Origin: Acinetobacter puyangensis
GTDB taxonomy: Bacteria > Pseudomonadota > Gammaproteobacteria > Pseudomonadales > Moraxellaceae
Reading direction: 5' to 3'
Assembly (NCBI RefSeq): GCF_900096995.1
Contig: NZ_OANT01000003.1
Span: 248,001-312,000 of the forward strand
DNA: 64,000 bases
Part shown: in pieces, positions 1 through 8,403 of the stretch
Layout of the letters: the number at the start of each line of letters is the position of its first letter
How positions within the stretch are numbered: the stretch's first letter is position 1
Translations under genes and position numbers: made by a program
Notes under the pieces: model-generated
What the model saw: the letters and a program-made list of their open reading frames with translations, nothing else
The model's database searches: none
Told to the model about the DNA's origin: nothing

Positions 1-51
1 ATTCTTTGCATAATGCTTCTAAGATATAAAAAGATGATGAAGGAGAATATG

Positions 52-378
52 ATGCGAGCATTTTTGATCACTGATCGATTAAATCAGTTGCATTGGGCCA
101 TGCTAAAATCAATCGCAGTCATTTTGGCTATTCTCCCGGTAAGTCATATTTTATTACAAGCCATGCAGAATGCCGAAGGGAGCAGTCAGATCATGATTGG
201 TTTCTTTGCTTTAAGTATTTTAAGTACCAATTGTATTGTTTCATTTGTCACCGCATTACAAATCACGACTTGGCAGAATAATCTGGCGCAAAATAAAAGC
301 GAAAGAGTGTTATTTAAGATATACCAACAAATTCCAATGTTATTTTTAACAGCGATACTGGTTTATGTGGTGATGTAA
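52..378 (+). CDS. small hypothetical membrane protein
   Basis: Encodes about 108 aa with at least three hydrophobic stretches: near the N-terminus (SIAVILAILPVSHILL), centre (MIGFFALSILSTNCIVSF) and C-terminus (IPMLFLTAILVYVVM). It is probably a small inner-membrane protein. An upstream in-frame ATG exists at 13, but AAGGAG at 40-45 sits 3 nt before the ATG at 49 and 6 nt before the one at 52, so 52 is preferred. I do not recognise a family. It is transcribed toward lnt and separated from it by a shared terminator. Function unknown. Confidence 0.6.
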   Translation: MRAFLITDRLNQLHWAMLKSIAVILAILPVSHILLQAMQNAEGSSQIMIGFFALSILSTNCIVSFVTALQITTWQNNLAQNKSERVLFKIYQQIPMLFLTAILVYVVM

Positions 379-400
379 GTTACCATTCTCCTCATATATA

Positions 401-443
401 AAAAAGCCGCTCAATACTGAAAATCGTATTGAACGGCTTTTTA
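401..443. terminator. bidirectional terminator between the small membrane gene and lnt
   Basis: A 12-bp stem (GCCGCTCAATAC with GTATTGAACGGC, one G-T wobble) around an 8-nt loop is flanked by an A run on the left and a T run on the right. It can therefore end transcription from both convergent genes. Confidence 0.8.
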
Positions 444-460
444 TATGTTTTATATGTCAC

Positions 461-2023
461 TTAACGACGTTGTTTAAAGGCTGTGTTAACGACTTTGGGT
501 CTAAATACAAAGCCCAGTGCCAATAACAAAGTACAGAACACTAGAATCATCCAGTCGCCAAAACGACTATAGAGTGTTTCGCCAGTATATGCTGGTAATT
601 CGCCGCGTAAGACCATACGTTGATCGCTTGGAAGTTGTTTTACGATACGACCTTGCGCATCAATAAATGCAGTTACACCGGTATTGGTTGCACGAATAAT
701 CCATCTGCCATTTTCTTTGGCGCGCATTTGTACCATTTGTAGATGTTGCCAAGGACCGCTGGTCCCTGTAAACCATGCATCATTAGAAATCGTGATCAAA
801 AAGTCATTGTCTTTGGCATTATTACGGGTTAGGTTCGGATAAGCGATTTCATAACAAATAGCCGATGCTAGACGATAATTTTTAATCAGTAAAGGCGCTT
901 GATGGTCATGTCCGGCACTAAAGCCACTTAAGGTCACGTCATCCTGTAAGCCCGGTAATACCCAGCTTAATGTGCCAGAGAACGGAATATATTCACCAAA
1001 AGGTACAAGGCGTTGTTTGAAATATAAACCTGATGACTGACGACCCGATGCCATAATCGCATTGTAATAAAGTGGGTTACCCTGTTCGGAATTTTTAATG
1101 TCCCAGTAAGGAATTCCGGTCACCCAAGCTGAACCACGTTCTTCGGCATGTTTACTGATGACATCCAGAAAAGGCTGGATATCACTTTGAAACATTGGAA
1201 TAGAGGCTTCCGGCCAAACCACCAGATCACGACCCCATTCGGTTTGACTGAGTGTGGCATAGATACGTAAGGTTTCAGTCTGGTATTCCACCAGCCATTT
1301 TAGGTCTTGTGGGATGTTGCCCTGAATCAAAGAAACGCTTAATGGTTTCTCATTTTTGGCTTCAACCCATTGAATATGTTTGGCTCCCCATGCGCCGAAT
1401 AAAAGCAGGATAATCGGAACCAGCCAAAAGCGTTTGCCAAATAGGCATTCTGTCAACGCAGCAGCAATCACGATCACCACAAAGGACACACCAAAAATTC
1501 CAAATAATGGTGCATATTCATCTAAACCATAGGTGGTGAATGCATAACCGACGAACAGCCAAGGAAAACCTGTGAAAATCCAGGTTTTCATCCATTCAAA
1601 CAATACCCAGAGCGGTGCAAAAGTCAGTGGTGTTTCCGGGAAGAACCGACGATATAGCCAGCATTGAATGGCATTGAACAGTCCCATGGCAATCGCCATA
1701 AAGGCTATCATCACGACAGCAAGGAATGCGGGTGTATCACCATAGACATGAATTGAGGTATAGAGCCAGAATGCACCGACAAACCATAAACCAATCCCGT
1801 AACTCCAGCCAATCCAAAAGGCGTGTCTGGCTGTACGTTGATGCAAGCAGGCATAAAGCAGTGCTGGGGAGAGGATGGCAAGCCACCAGCAATGATAAGG
1901 TGCCAAGGCAAATGGCAGGAGTATGCCTGCCATGAGTGAAATTAAACACACCAGACTTAAAGGAATGCGTTGTGCGGTTGTAGTGGATCGGGTGCTAGTG
2001 ATTTTATGAAAAAATGATCTCAT
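461..2023 (-). CDS. lnt: apolipoprotein N-acyltransferase Lnt
   Basis: Inner-membrane enzyme that adds the third acyl chain to the N-terminal cysteine of lipoproteins, using phospholipid as donor. The 520-aa protein has about seven hydrophobic segments in residues 20-215, then a periplasmic nitrilase-like domain. The expected catalytic triad is visible: E272 in VVWPEASIP, K336 in LYFKQRLVPFGEY and C390 in ASAICYEIAYP. A last hydrophobic helix lies near the C-terminus (WMILVFCTLLLALGFVF). Length matches the family (about 510 aa). Its start overlaps the stop of corC by 4 nt, so the two are probably translationally coupled, as in the ybeX-lnt arrangement of other gammaproteobacteria. Confidence 0.95.
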   Translation of the reverse strand: MRSFFHKITSTRSTTTAQRIPLSLVCLISLMAGILLPFALAPYHCWWLAILSPALLYACLHQRTARHAFWIGWSYGIGLWFVGAFWLYTSIHVYGDTPAFLAVVMIAFMAIAMGLFNAIQCWLYRRFFPETPLTFAPLWVLFEWMKTWIFTGFPWLFVGYAFTTYGLDEYAPLFGIFGVSFVVIVIAAALTECLFGKRFWLVPIILLLFGAWGAKHIQWVEAKNEKPLSVSLIQGNIPQDLKWLVEYQTETLRIYATLSQTEWGRDLVVWPEASIPMFQSDIQPFLDVISKHAEERGSAWVTGIPYWDIKNSEQGNPLYYNAIMASGRQSSGLYFKQRLVPFGEYIPFSGTLSWVLPGLQDDVTLSGFSAGHDHQAPLLIKNYRLASAICYEIAYPNLTRNNAKDNDFLITISNDAWFTGTSGPWQHLQMVQMRAKENGRWIIRATNTGVTAFIDAQGRIVKQLPSDQRMVLRGELPAYTGETLYSRFGDWMILVFCTLLLALGFVFRPKVVNTAFKQRR

Positions 2024-2859
2024 AGCCTTACTGCACGAATCAGTTGAATACTACGGGCATCTGCTTCGAGAATATCAAAACTCCAGCCATCCAATTCGAT
2101 GACCTGACCTTCCAGATCATTCACCAAGCCAATTTCTTGTAATAATAATCCGCCCATGGTTTCGACTTCTTCATCGGAAAAATCTGTTCCTAAGAGGGTA
2201 TTAAAATGTTCAATCGGGGTTAATGCCTGAACCAGCCAAGCATTTTGCAGTTCCGATTCCGGATCGGGCTGAATAAATTGTGCATATTGATCGGCTTCAT
2301 CATGCTCATCTTCGATTTCACCGACAATTTCTTCCAAAATATCTTCCAGTGTGACAATGCCAGATGTTGTACCGTATTCATCAATCACAATGGCAATATG
2401 GGTTTGGGTATTTTTAAGCATGCGCAGCACTTGATCGGAACGGGCACTTTCCGGAACAAATAAAGGTTGACGCATCAATGCAGTAATATCGACTTTTTGT
2501 GATTGGCGTTCGGTTAAGAAGGGCAATAAATCTTTGGCCAGTAACACACCGATCACCGAATCATTGTTTTCTGCGGAAAAAACCGGGAAGCGGGAATGGG
2601 CAGACTCAATCAGTACATGAATGATATCCAGAAGATCATCATTTTCTTGCAGACTGATTAAGGATGTTCGAGGCGTCATGACTTCGCGAATTTTGGTCGC
2701 TGGTAAGTCAAGCACACCCTCAAGCATAGCCACAGTGTCTGGCTCTAAAAACTTTCTAGAATTTTGGACTAATTTCAATAATTCATCACGCGTTTCTGGT
2801 TCCGCATTCAGCCATTTTTTTAAACCACGGGTCCACGATGGGCTCGATTCTTCTTGCAT
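2020..2859 (-). CDS. corC: CorC/YbeX-type CBS-domain protein
   Basis: Protein of 279 aa of the CorC/HlyC family, annotated as a magnesium/cobalt efflux or transport accessory factor. It carries two CBS repeats (roughly residues 65-190: [43 protein letters not shown]) and a C-terminal CorC_HlyC transporter-associated domain. It has no membrane segment, as expected for the short CorC form. An alternative start at 2880 adds seven residues; the ATG at 2859 is preferred because AGGA lies about 7 nt upstream on the coding strand and the protein then begins MQEESSPSW, which fits the family. First gene of a corC-lnt operon. Confidence 0.9.
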   Translation of the reverse strand: MQEESSPSWTRGLKKWLNAEPETRDELLKLVQNSRKFLEPDTVAMLEGVLDLPATKIREVMTPRTSLISLQENDDLLDIIHVLIESAHSRFPVFSAENNDSVIGVLLAKDLLPFLTERQSQKVDITALMRQPLFVPESARSDQVLRMLKNTQTHIAIVIDEYGTTSGIVTLEDILEEIVGEIEDEHDEADQYAQFIQPDPESELQNAWLVQALTPIEHFNTLLGTDFSDEEVETMGGLLLQEIGLVNDLEGQVIELDGWSFDILEADARSIQLIRAVRL

Positions 2860-3018
2860 GAGGTATCCTAAATAATGCAATTCAAGAAAAAGTCGTTTTC
2901 ATCATACCGAAGAAAACGCCGACTTGCATCTAAAAACAGATTGAAATTGATGATCAAATTTTGATTAGGGTGATTTTCATTGATCATGATAAAATATTAT
3001 TTTAATTGAGGGCACCTT

Positions 3019-3285
3019 ATGGCAAGTATAGAAACATCCACAACAACTCCGATCAAGCAACTTGATACTCGAGGGTTACGTTGTCCGGAACCGGTTATGA
3101 TGCTACATCAAGCCATTCGAAAATCACAAGGTGGCGATGTAATTGAAATTTTTGCCACAGATCCTTCAACCTCATGGGATATCCCCAAGTTTTGCATGCA
3201 TCTGGGACATGAGTTGCTGGTGCAGGAACAACGAGATATAAACGGCAAAACCGAATACTATTATCAAGTGCAAAAAAAATCCTGA
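3019..3285 (+). CDS. tusA: TusA-family sulfur carrier protein
   Basis: Small (88 aa) cytoplasmic sulfurtransferase of the TusA/SirA family. The diagnostic motif RGLRCPEPV carries the persulfide-accepting cysteine at C22 followed by PEP. In E. coli TusA passes sulfur from IscS to the TusBCD/E relay for tRNA 2-thiouridine; no partner gene is visible here. Upstream GAGGGCACC is a plausible ribosome binding site. The family usually has about 80 aa, so this copy is complete with a short N-terminal extension. The last codons overlap the hairpin that terminates the convergent downstream gene. Confidence 0.92.
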   Translation: MASIETSTTTPIKQLDTRGLRCPEPVMMLHQAIRKSQGGDVIEIFATDPSTSWDIPKFCMHLGHELLVQEQRDINGKTEYYYQVQKKS

Positions 3286-3309
3286 GATGACCTTATGCGA
3301 TCATCTCAG
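3271..3309 (-). terminator. terminator of the DUF2789 gene, overlapping the tusA stop
   Basis: Perfect 9-bp stem CTGAGATGA (3282-3290) / TCATCTCAG (3301-3309) with a 10-nt loop. The A8 run at 3272-3279 becomes a U tract on the minus strand, so the terminator serves the leftward gene. The tusA stop codon lies inside the stem. Confidence 0.65.
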
Positions 3310-3316
3310 ATACATA

Positions 3317-3565
3317 TTACTTTTGATTGACTGAATCTTCATGTAAGGATTCATTGAGTTGGTCGACAATGGTCGCCCAGTTATCATCAGCCGCAAGTTT
3401 TTCTTGAATAAATGCACGTTGTCCTTCATCCCAAAAATCGGCATCACTGATATAAGTATCTGCATCAAGTTGATGATTCTTAATGAAAGCTGCAATTGCA
3501 TTCTCACTAGAATCCAAACCGAGTTGTTCGAATAAATTGGTCATTCTTGGCTGTACAGTGTTCAT
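3317..3565 (-). CDS. DUF2789 family protein
   Basis: 82-aa acidic protein matching the DUF2789 pattern: LFEQLGLDSSENAIAAFIKNHQL, then DADFWDEGQRAFIQEKLAADDNW and a WATIVDQLNESL end. DUF2789 proteins are small cytosolic proteins of unknown function found in Pseudomonas, Acinetobacter and relatives. No signal peptide or membrane segment is present. AAAGGAGTG lies just upstream of the start on the minus strand, supporting this ATG. It is convergent with tusA and appears monocistronic. Family assignment is from remembered sequence pattern. Confidence 0.8.
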   Translation of the reverse strand: MNTVQPRMTNLFEQLGLDSSENAIAAFIKNHQLDADTYISDADFWDEGQRAFIQEKLAADDNWATIVDQLNESLHEDSVNQK

Positions 3566-3668
3566 TGCGACACTCCTTTGCTTTTATAAAATAATATTTA
3601 AAGCATTAACATAGCATAAACTGGGTATAAATCGATGATGCTTAATCTAAAGTTTTAACAAAAAATTT

Positions 3669-4529
3669 CTAGGGTTGATCTTGAACGGATTTTGGCATAG
3701 CAGGGCGATAATATTCACCACGCTGTCCACGCCCTTCCCAGACAGGCAACAAAACATCTTGATGAATCTCCAGATATTGGGGCAGCATGATGGGCTGTCC
3801 GACAATATTGTTCAGTAAAATTTCAATAATGAGTGGTTGCGATTGATTTTTGGGTAAATTTACCCAAGTGAGTGCTTCATCCATATCTGGAAATGTTAAA
3901 GCTATAGCGGTGGGTGCAGTTTTTCGACGGGTGAATTGGGCCATATGTTGATCAATAGACTGTACTTGTGTTGTGCCATCTGTCCAGCGTAATACAATTG
4001 AAAATCCCTCCAGACTCATACCATATTGTTCTTCCAAGGCAAAAACATGTAATACATTGGCATTTTCTTTTTGCTGTTCAATTTGTTTTGCTTCTGCAAA
4101 AATCTCTTTTGTCCACTGATTCTGATGTTCTGACAACAACTGAAAATACTGGGATTGATTAGGGGTATCGACTGCCAGTCCGATACAATTGTATGTTGGA
4201 TTTAGCCACCATTGCCCTTGAGCAGATTGATTCATAGCACCATATGCCAGCGTAAAATCAAATCGGCCATTACGATGCAATACAAGGGTAGAGCCTGTTT
4301 CCATGATGCCCTTAAGATAATATCGGCCAGACCATGTGTTGGCTTGCTCAACAAACTTGAGTTGTGGGCAAGTTGCGAAGTGTTGATTTTGCAAGGAAGC
4401 ATCCGAATGAACTGTGCTTTCGTTTGTCTTATGATTGGTGACGGTTGGTTTTGCAAAAAGAAAGGGTGAAATCATGCATAAAACAGATATGCTTAACGCT
4501 CTGAGGGAAAGTTGTTTATCGTATTGCAT
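3669..4529 (-). CDS. hypothetical exported protein
   Basis: 286-aa protein with an N-terminal signal peptide (LRALSISVLCMISPFLFA, cleavage probably before KPT). The mature part contains two cysteines (CPQLKF and YNCIGLAV), possibly a disulfide, and reads like a beta-rich periplasmic protein: GRYYLKGIMETGSTLVLHRNGRFDFTLAYG resembles domains that describe growth of a repeated strand unit. The C-terminal part ends in a proline-rich stretch. I do not recognise a named family. It is divergent from the hydroxyacid dehydrogenase, with about 130 bp between starts. Confidence 0.7.
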   Translation of the reverse strand: MQYDKQLSLRALSISVLCMISPFLFAKPTVTNHKTNESTVHSDASLQNQHFATCPQLKFVEQANTWSGRYYLKGIMETGSTLVLHRNGRFDFTLAYGAMNQSAQGQWWLNPTYNCIGLAVDTPNQSQYFQLLSEHQNQWTKEIFAEAKQIEQQKENANVLHVFALEEQYGMSLEGFSIVLRWTDGTTQVQSIDQHMAQFTRRKTAPTAIALTFPDMDEALTWVNLPKNQSQPLIIEILLNNIVGQPIMLPQYLEIHQDVLLPVWEGRGQRGEYYRPAMPKSVQDQP

Positions 4530-4658
4530 GGCGAATCCTCGAGATTTAATATTTTATTTCCTTGAGATTTGTTGACAATTCATACAGGTAACATAGATAA
4601 CATATCCACAAGGCTTAAATATGCAGATCATTTTTTAGATCGCAATGGAGATGAAGTG

Positions 4659-5621
4659 ATGTCATTTAACGCAGTATTTCTGGATTATGCAACTTTGGAT
4701 CAAGGGGATTTAAATTTTCAGTCTCTGCATAATCATTTTGGGCATTTGCAATTGTATCCCGAAACATTTGCGACACAAGTCATTGAACGTCTCAAAAATG
4801 TTGAGGTAGCCATTACCAATAAAGTGGTTTTAGATGCAGACATTATTCGGCAACTGCCTCGCTTAAAACTTATTCTGGTCGCTGCAACTGGGACCAATAA
4901 TGTGGATTTAGAGGCAGCCAAAGCGCAAGGTATTGTGGTATGTAATTGTCAGGGATATGGCACGCATTCGGTGGCGCAGCATACTTTGGCTTTAATGCTG
5001 GCATTGACAACCAATCTGGTGAAATACGATCATGCAGTTAAACATGGTCGCTGGCAGCAGTCGGAACAATTCTGTTTTCTGGATTATCCGATTGTTGAGT
5101 TGTCAGGTAAAACACTGGGGATTATTGGTTATGGTGAACTGGGGCATGCGGTGGCACAATTGGCAAAAGCCTTTGGAATGCAGGTGATTCTGGGACAAAT
5201 CCCCAATCGCCCGGCAAAGGCCGACCATTTACCTTTAGACGAATTTTTGCCACAGCTTGATGTTTTGAGTCTGCATTGTCCCTTAACCGATGAGACCCGA
5301 AACTTAATTGATGAAGCACAAATTAACTTGATGAAACCAAGTGCATTTATTGTCAATGTGGCGCGTGGCGGTATTATCAATGAGCAGGTACTCGCCGATG
5401 CCTTGAAAAAGGGGCGAATTGCTGGTGCTGCAACCGATGTACTCAGTGTGGAACCACCAAAAGACGGTAATGTTTTATTAAACTCCGATGTCCCCAATTT
5501 AATCATCACGCCACATTCTGCCTGGGGCAGTGTACAGGCACGGCAGAGGATTGTGGATCAATTGGTGGAAAATGTATTGGCCTTTCAACAAGGACAGGTG
5601 CTTCGGCAGGTTAATCCATAG
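4659..5621 (+). CDS. D-2-hydroxyacid dehydrogenase (HprA/glycerate dehydrogenase-like)
   Basis: 320-aa NAD-dependent D-isomer-specific 2-hydroxyacid dehydrogenase. The nucleotide-binding loop is GIIGYGELGHAVA. The catalytic residues of the family are visible: Arg in VNVARGGIINE, Glu in DVLSVEPP and His in ITPHSAWGS. The substrate (hydroxypyruvate/glycerate or another 2-keto acid) cannot be decided from sequence. The longer reading frame begins at 4569, but GGAG at 4647-4650 lies 8 nt before the ATG at 4659 and the protein then starts at the family's N-terminus (MSFNAVFLDYATLD). It stands alone, ahead of the cytosine cluster. Confidence 0.88.
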   Translation: MSFNAVFLDYATLDQGDLNFQSLHNHFGHLQLYPETFATQVIERLKNVEVAITNKVVLDADIIRQLPRLKLILVAATGTNNVDLEAAKAQGIVVCNCQGYGTHSVAQHTLALMLALTTNLVKYDHAVKHGRWQQSEQFCFLDYPIVELSGKTLGIIGYGELGHAVAQLAKAFGMQVILGQIPNRPAKADHLPLDEFLPQLDVLSLHCPLTDETRNLIDEAQINLMKPSAFIVNVARGGIINEQVLADALKKGRIAGAATDVLSVEPPKDGNVLLNSDVPNLIITPHSAWGSVQARQRIVDQLVENVLAFQQGQVLRQVNP

Positions 5622-5677
5622 TCTGTCATTTCTTCCTTATTATATTTCTTATTTTACCAATCAGATCGGTGCAACCC

Positions 5678-5695
5678 GCTGGTTGGTAAACCAGC
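5678..5695. promoter_or_regulatory. inverted repeat upstream of codB promoter
   Basis: GCTGGTT-GGTA-AACCAGC, a perfect 7-bp inverted repeat centred about 60 bp upstream of the start site predicted from the sigma-54 element. GGTGCA at 5668-5673, an NtrC-like half-site, lies just before it. It could be an activator site or a hairpin; no regulator can be assigned. Confidence 0.35.
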
Positions 5696-5720
5696 ACTAA
5701 AAATAAACAATAATGTTCGA

Positions 5721-5738
5721 TTGGCACAATTATAGCTT
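5721..5738 (+). promoter_or_regulatory. candidate sigma-54 promoter of codB
   Basis: TTGGCAC with GG at 5723-5724, exactly 10 nt, then GC at 5735-5736 in TAGCTTT. This matches the -24/-12 consensus (TGGCAC-N5-TTGCW) except for one base in the -12 block. The predicted start near 5747 leaves a leader of about 135 nt before codB. Confidence 0.55.
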
Positions 5739-5881
5739 TCAAATTTTATAGATTTACTAAAAAACTATGCATGATGCATGGTTTTTCGTACGTTTTTCGC
5801 AAAGTAAAGCGCATTAAAAACGGCACAGCAGTTGCAATGAGGAGTTCTCTTTCTATTGCGTTCTATCATTGAGGTGAACAC

Positions 5882-7150
5882 ATGAACCAGCAAGATGAAC
5901 ATCCTTTAAGTGAAACACCTTTATCACAGCGTAAAGGTTTCTTCCCGATTGCAATGGTGTTGTTTAGTTTTACATTTTTTACCGGCACCATGTTTGCGGG
6001 TGGAAAAATTGGCGTAGCCTTTAATTTTGTTGATATTTTATGGATCACGGCGCTTGGTAATTTTTTATTGGCAAGTTATGCCGCTTCTTTGGGGGTAATC
6101 TCTGCACGAAGTGGCCTTAATACGGTATTGATGGGTCGTTTTTGCTTTGGCAACCTTGGAAGCAAATTATCAGATGTGATTTTGGGTTTTGCAGAATTAG
6201 GCTGGTATGCTTGGGGAACAGCGACACTGGCCATTTCTCTGGTTAAAATTATTCATTTACCCGAAGCATTAACCATTCCATTGATGGTGCTTTTCGGACT
6301 GGGCTTTTCGATTACTGCCATTATTGGATTCAAGGGACTGGAAAGCTTGTCGAAAATTTCCATTCCTTTAATGGCGGCATTATTAATTGTTTCGATGTAT
6401 CTTGCGACCAAAACCATTGGTGGATGGACTGGGCTAAATCAGGTTCAACCTACAGAGCATTTAACATTTTCTGCCGCCTTAACCATTGTCTTTGGTACCT
6501 TTGCCAGTGGGGCAACACAAATTACCAACTGGACTCGTATGGCCAAATCAAGCAGGGTTGCAGTCTGGGCTTGCTTAATCAGTTTTGTCATTGGTAATGG
6601 TCTTATGGTACTGGCGGGTGCGTGGATGGCAATCGTCTATCAACAACCTGATATTGTAGAAGTACTAATATTACAAGGTTTATCTATTGCTGCGGTGATT
6701 ATGCTTTGCCTGAATTTATGGACTATTCAGGGGCCAACCATCTATAACGTTTCTGCGGCAGCCTGTCACCTGATTCGCAGTGAACGACGTAAAACGCTGG
6801 TCATGGTTTCGGCTATCATCGGAATTATTCTGGCTGTTGCAGGGATGTATGAATTATTAATTCCGTTTCTTTTATTGCTAGGTGCGATTATTCCACCAAT
6901 TGGTGGAGTGATTATGGCGGATTACTGGTTTAAGTATAAAGGCCATTATCCAAATCTGGCAACGGCACATTTACCGCAATTTAACTGGATTGGTTTATCT
7001 TCCTATTTTATAGGGGCACTGGTTGCCTATAATTCGCCGTGGATTGCCCCGATTGTTGGTATCGTCGTGTCAGTAGTTTGTTATGTGGTCGGTATCAGTC
7101 TGTTTTCGGCAAAAACAGTTAAGCCGTCGCAACATCTTCATATTGATTAG
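5882..7150 (+). CDS. codB: cytosine permease (NCS1 family)
   Basis: 422-aa membrane transporter of the nucleobase:cation symporter-1 family with about 12 hydrophobic segments. The family signature is visible around residues 25-60 (FTFFTGTMFAGGKIGVAFNF) and in the central WGTATLAISLVKI and ASGATQITNWTRMAKS stretches, which resemble E. coli CodB. It likely imports cytosine by cation symport. GAGGTG lies 5 nt before the ATG. The next gene, a PucR-type regulator, follows after 14 nt and the deaminase after that, so permease, regulator and enzyme form one operon for cytosine use as a nitrogen source. Confidence 0.9.
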   Translation: MNQQDEHPLSETPLSQRKGFFPIAMVLFSFTFFTGTMFAGGKIGVAFNFVDILWITALGNFLLASYAASLGVISARSGLNTVLMGRFCFGNLGSKLSDVILGFAELGWYAWGTATLAISLVKIIHLPEALTIPLMVLFGLGFSITAIIGFKGLESLSKISIPLMAALLIVSMYLATKTIGGWTGLNQVQPTEHLTFSAALTIVFGTFASGATQITNWTRMAKSSRVAVWACLISFVIGNGLMVLAGAWMAIVYQQPDIVEVLILQGLSIAAVIMLCLNLWTIQGPTIYNVSAAACHLIRSERRKTLVMVSAIIGIILAVAGMYELLIPFLLLLGAIIPPIGGVIMADYWFKYKGHYPNLATAHLPQFNWIGLSSYFIGALVAYNSPWIAPIVGIVVSVVCYVVGISLFSAKTVKPSQHLHID

Positions 7151-7164
7151 ACAGGATATAAACC

Positions 7165-8394
7165 ATGGGATTATCCATTCATGATGTCTTAAATTTTCCT
7201 CAGTTGCAGCAAATGCGCCTACGCGCTGGGCATGACAATATTTATAAGGCAATCCGCTGGATATATATTGCAGAAAATGAAAATATTTTTGAATGGTTAA
7301 AAGGCGGAGAGCTGGTATTTATTACCGGAATAAATCACCAACGTAATGAACAAAATTTGCTGGAGTTGGTGTATCAAGGCTATCAGAAAAATATTGCGGG
7401 TTTAGTCATTTTGACCGGAGAGGAATGTATTCATTTTATTCCTGCAAGTGTAATTGCTTATGCCAATGAATTAAATGTACCGATTGTGGAGCAGCCTTAC
7501 AGTCTTAAGATGATTGAGGTTACTCACATTATCGGGACTGCACTGGTTGAGCTGGAACAAACCCAGAATTCTATCGCTGATACCTTCTCCCGTCTGATTT
7601 TTGCTAATTATTCGTCTGAGGAAACGATTGCAATTCGGGCTAAGAACCTGAATCTAAATTTACAAGTCTCTTATCTCTTAGTCAGTATTAAAATGGCTGC
7701 CCATGATGAATTATTTATTTCTGATCAATATCTGGATCCGGAGAAAAAACTACGGGATAAAAAACAGTTTTTGATTGAACAACTAGATGCTTGGGCCAAT
7801 GAAGAACAACTGAATTTTCCGGTTCTTAAATTTGGTGATGTTTTTGTGCTGGCATTTCCCCTACGCCATGAAGATATAGAAACATGGATAAGAAAGATGA
7901 ATCATTTGATTCTACAACTAGCAGAAAAAACCAAACCACTCAAATTGTATATTGGGTTATCCAATATCGTTCAGTCTGTTGCATCTTTTCAGCGGGGTTT
8001 TGATGAAGCAACTCAGGCTCAAAAACTGGCGATAGACCTTCATCTTGAACATCGCTGTTTGCCTTATAACGATTTGGGAATCCTACGATTAATTAGTGCA
8101 ATTCCGGATAAATCGGTTCCTCGCCAATTTATGCAGGAAACGCTGGGCTGTTTTTTCACAGCAGGAAAACGGCAGGCCGATATATATCTTAATACTTTGG
8201 ACGCCTTGGTTCAGGAAAATTTTAACGTGATGAATACAGCTGTCAGATTGGGTATTCACCGCAATACCATCACACAGCGTATGCAAAAAATTGAAGCATT
8301 GACTGGATATTCGCTGGAAGATCCGAAATATCGTTTGCATCTTTCGGTTTCTCTCATCATCTGGCAACTATTCAGCCCTACATCATTACACTAG
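7165..8394 (+). CDS. PucR-family transcriptional regulator
   Basis: 409-aa regulator with the PucR (purine catabolism) N-terminal domain at about residues 5-125 (IHDVLNFPQLQQMRLRAG, GGELVFITGI) and a C-terminal PucR-type helix-turn-helix (about 350-400: NVMNTAVRLGIHRNTITQRMQKIEALTG). The central region resembles the GGDEF-like CdaR spacer. Lying between the cytosine permease and the deaminase in the same direction, it probably senses the nucleobase or a product and controls this operon. PucR proteins are not sigma-54 activators, so if the upstream -24/-12 promoter is real another activator must also act there. Confidence 0.88.
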   Translation: MGLSIHDVLNFPQLQQMRLRAGHDNIYKAIRWIYIAENENIFEWLKGGELVFITGINHQRNEQNLLELVYQGYQKNIAGLVILTGEECIHFIPASVIAYANELNVPIVEQPYSLKMIEVTHIIGTALVELEQTQNSIADTFSRLIFANYSSEETIAIRAKNLNLNLQVSYLLVSIKMAAHDELFISDQYLDPEKKLRDKKQFLIEQLDAWANEEQLNFPVLKFGDVFVLAFPLRHEDIETWIRKMNHLILQLAEKTKPLKLYIGLSNIVQSVASFQRGFDEATQAQKLAIDLHLEHRCLPYNDLGILRLISAIPDKSVPRQFMQETLGCFFTAGKRQADIYLNTLDALVQENFNVMNTAVRLGIHRNTITQRMQKIEALTGYSLEDPKYRLHLSVSLIIWQLFSPTSLH

Positions 8395-8403
8395 GACAAA
8401 TTC

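Noticed and set aside
5640-5880. Purine-type riboswitch before codB
   Set aside because: No match to the conserved purine aptamer junction sequences; the region is better explained by a -24/-12 promoter and an inverted repeat.
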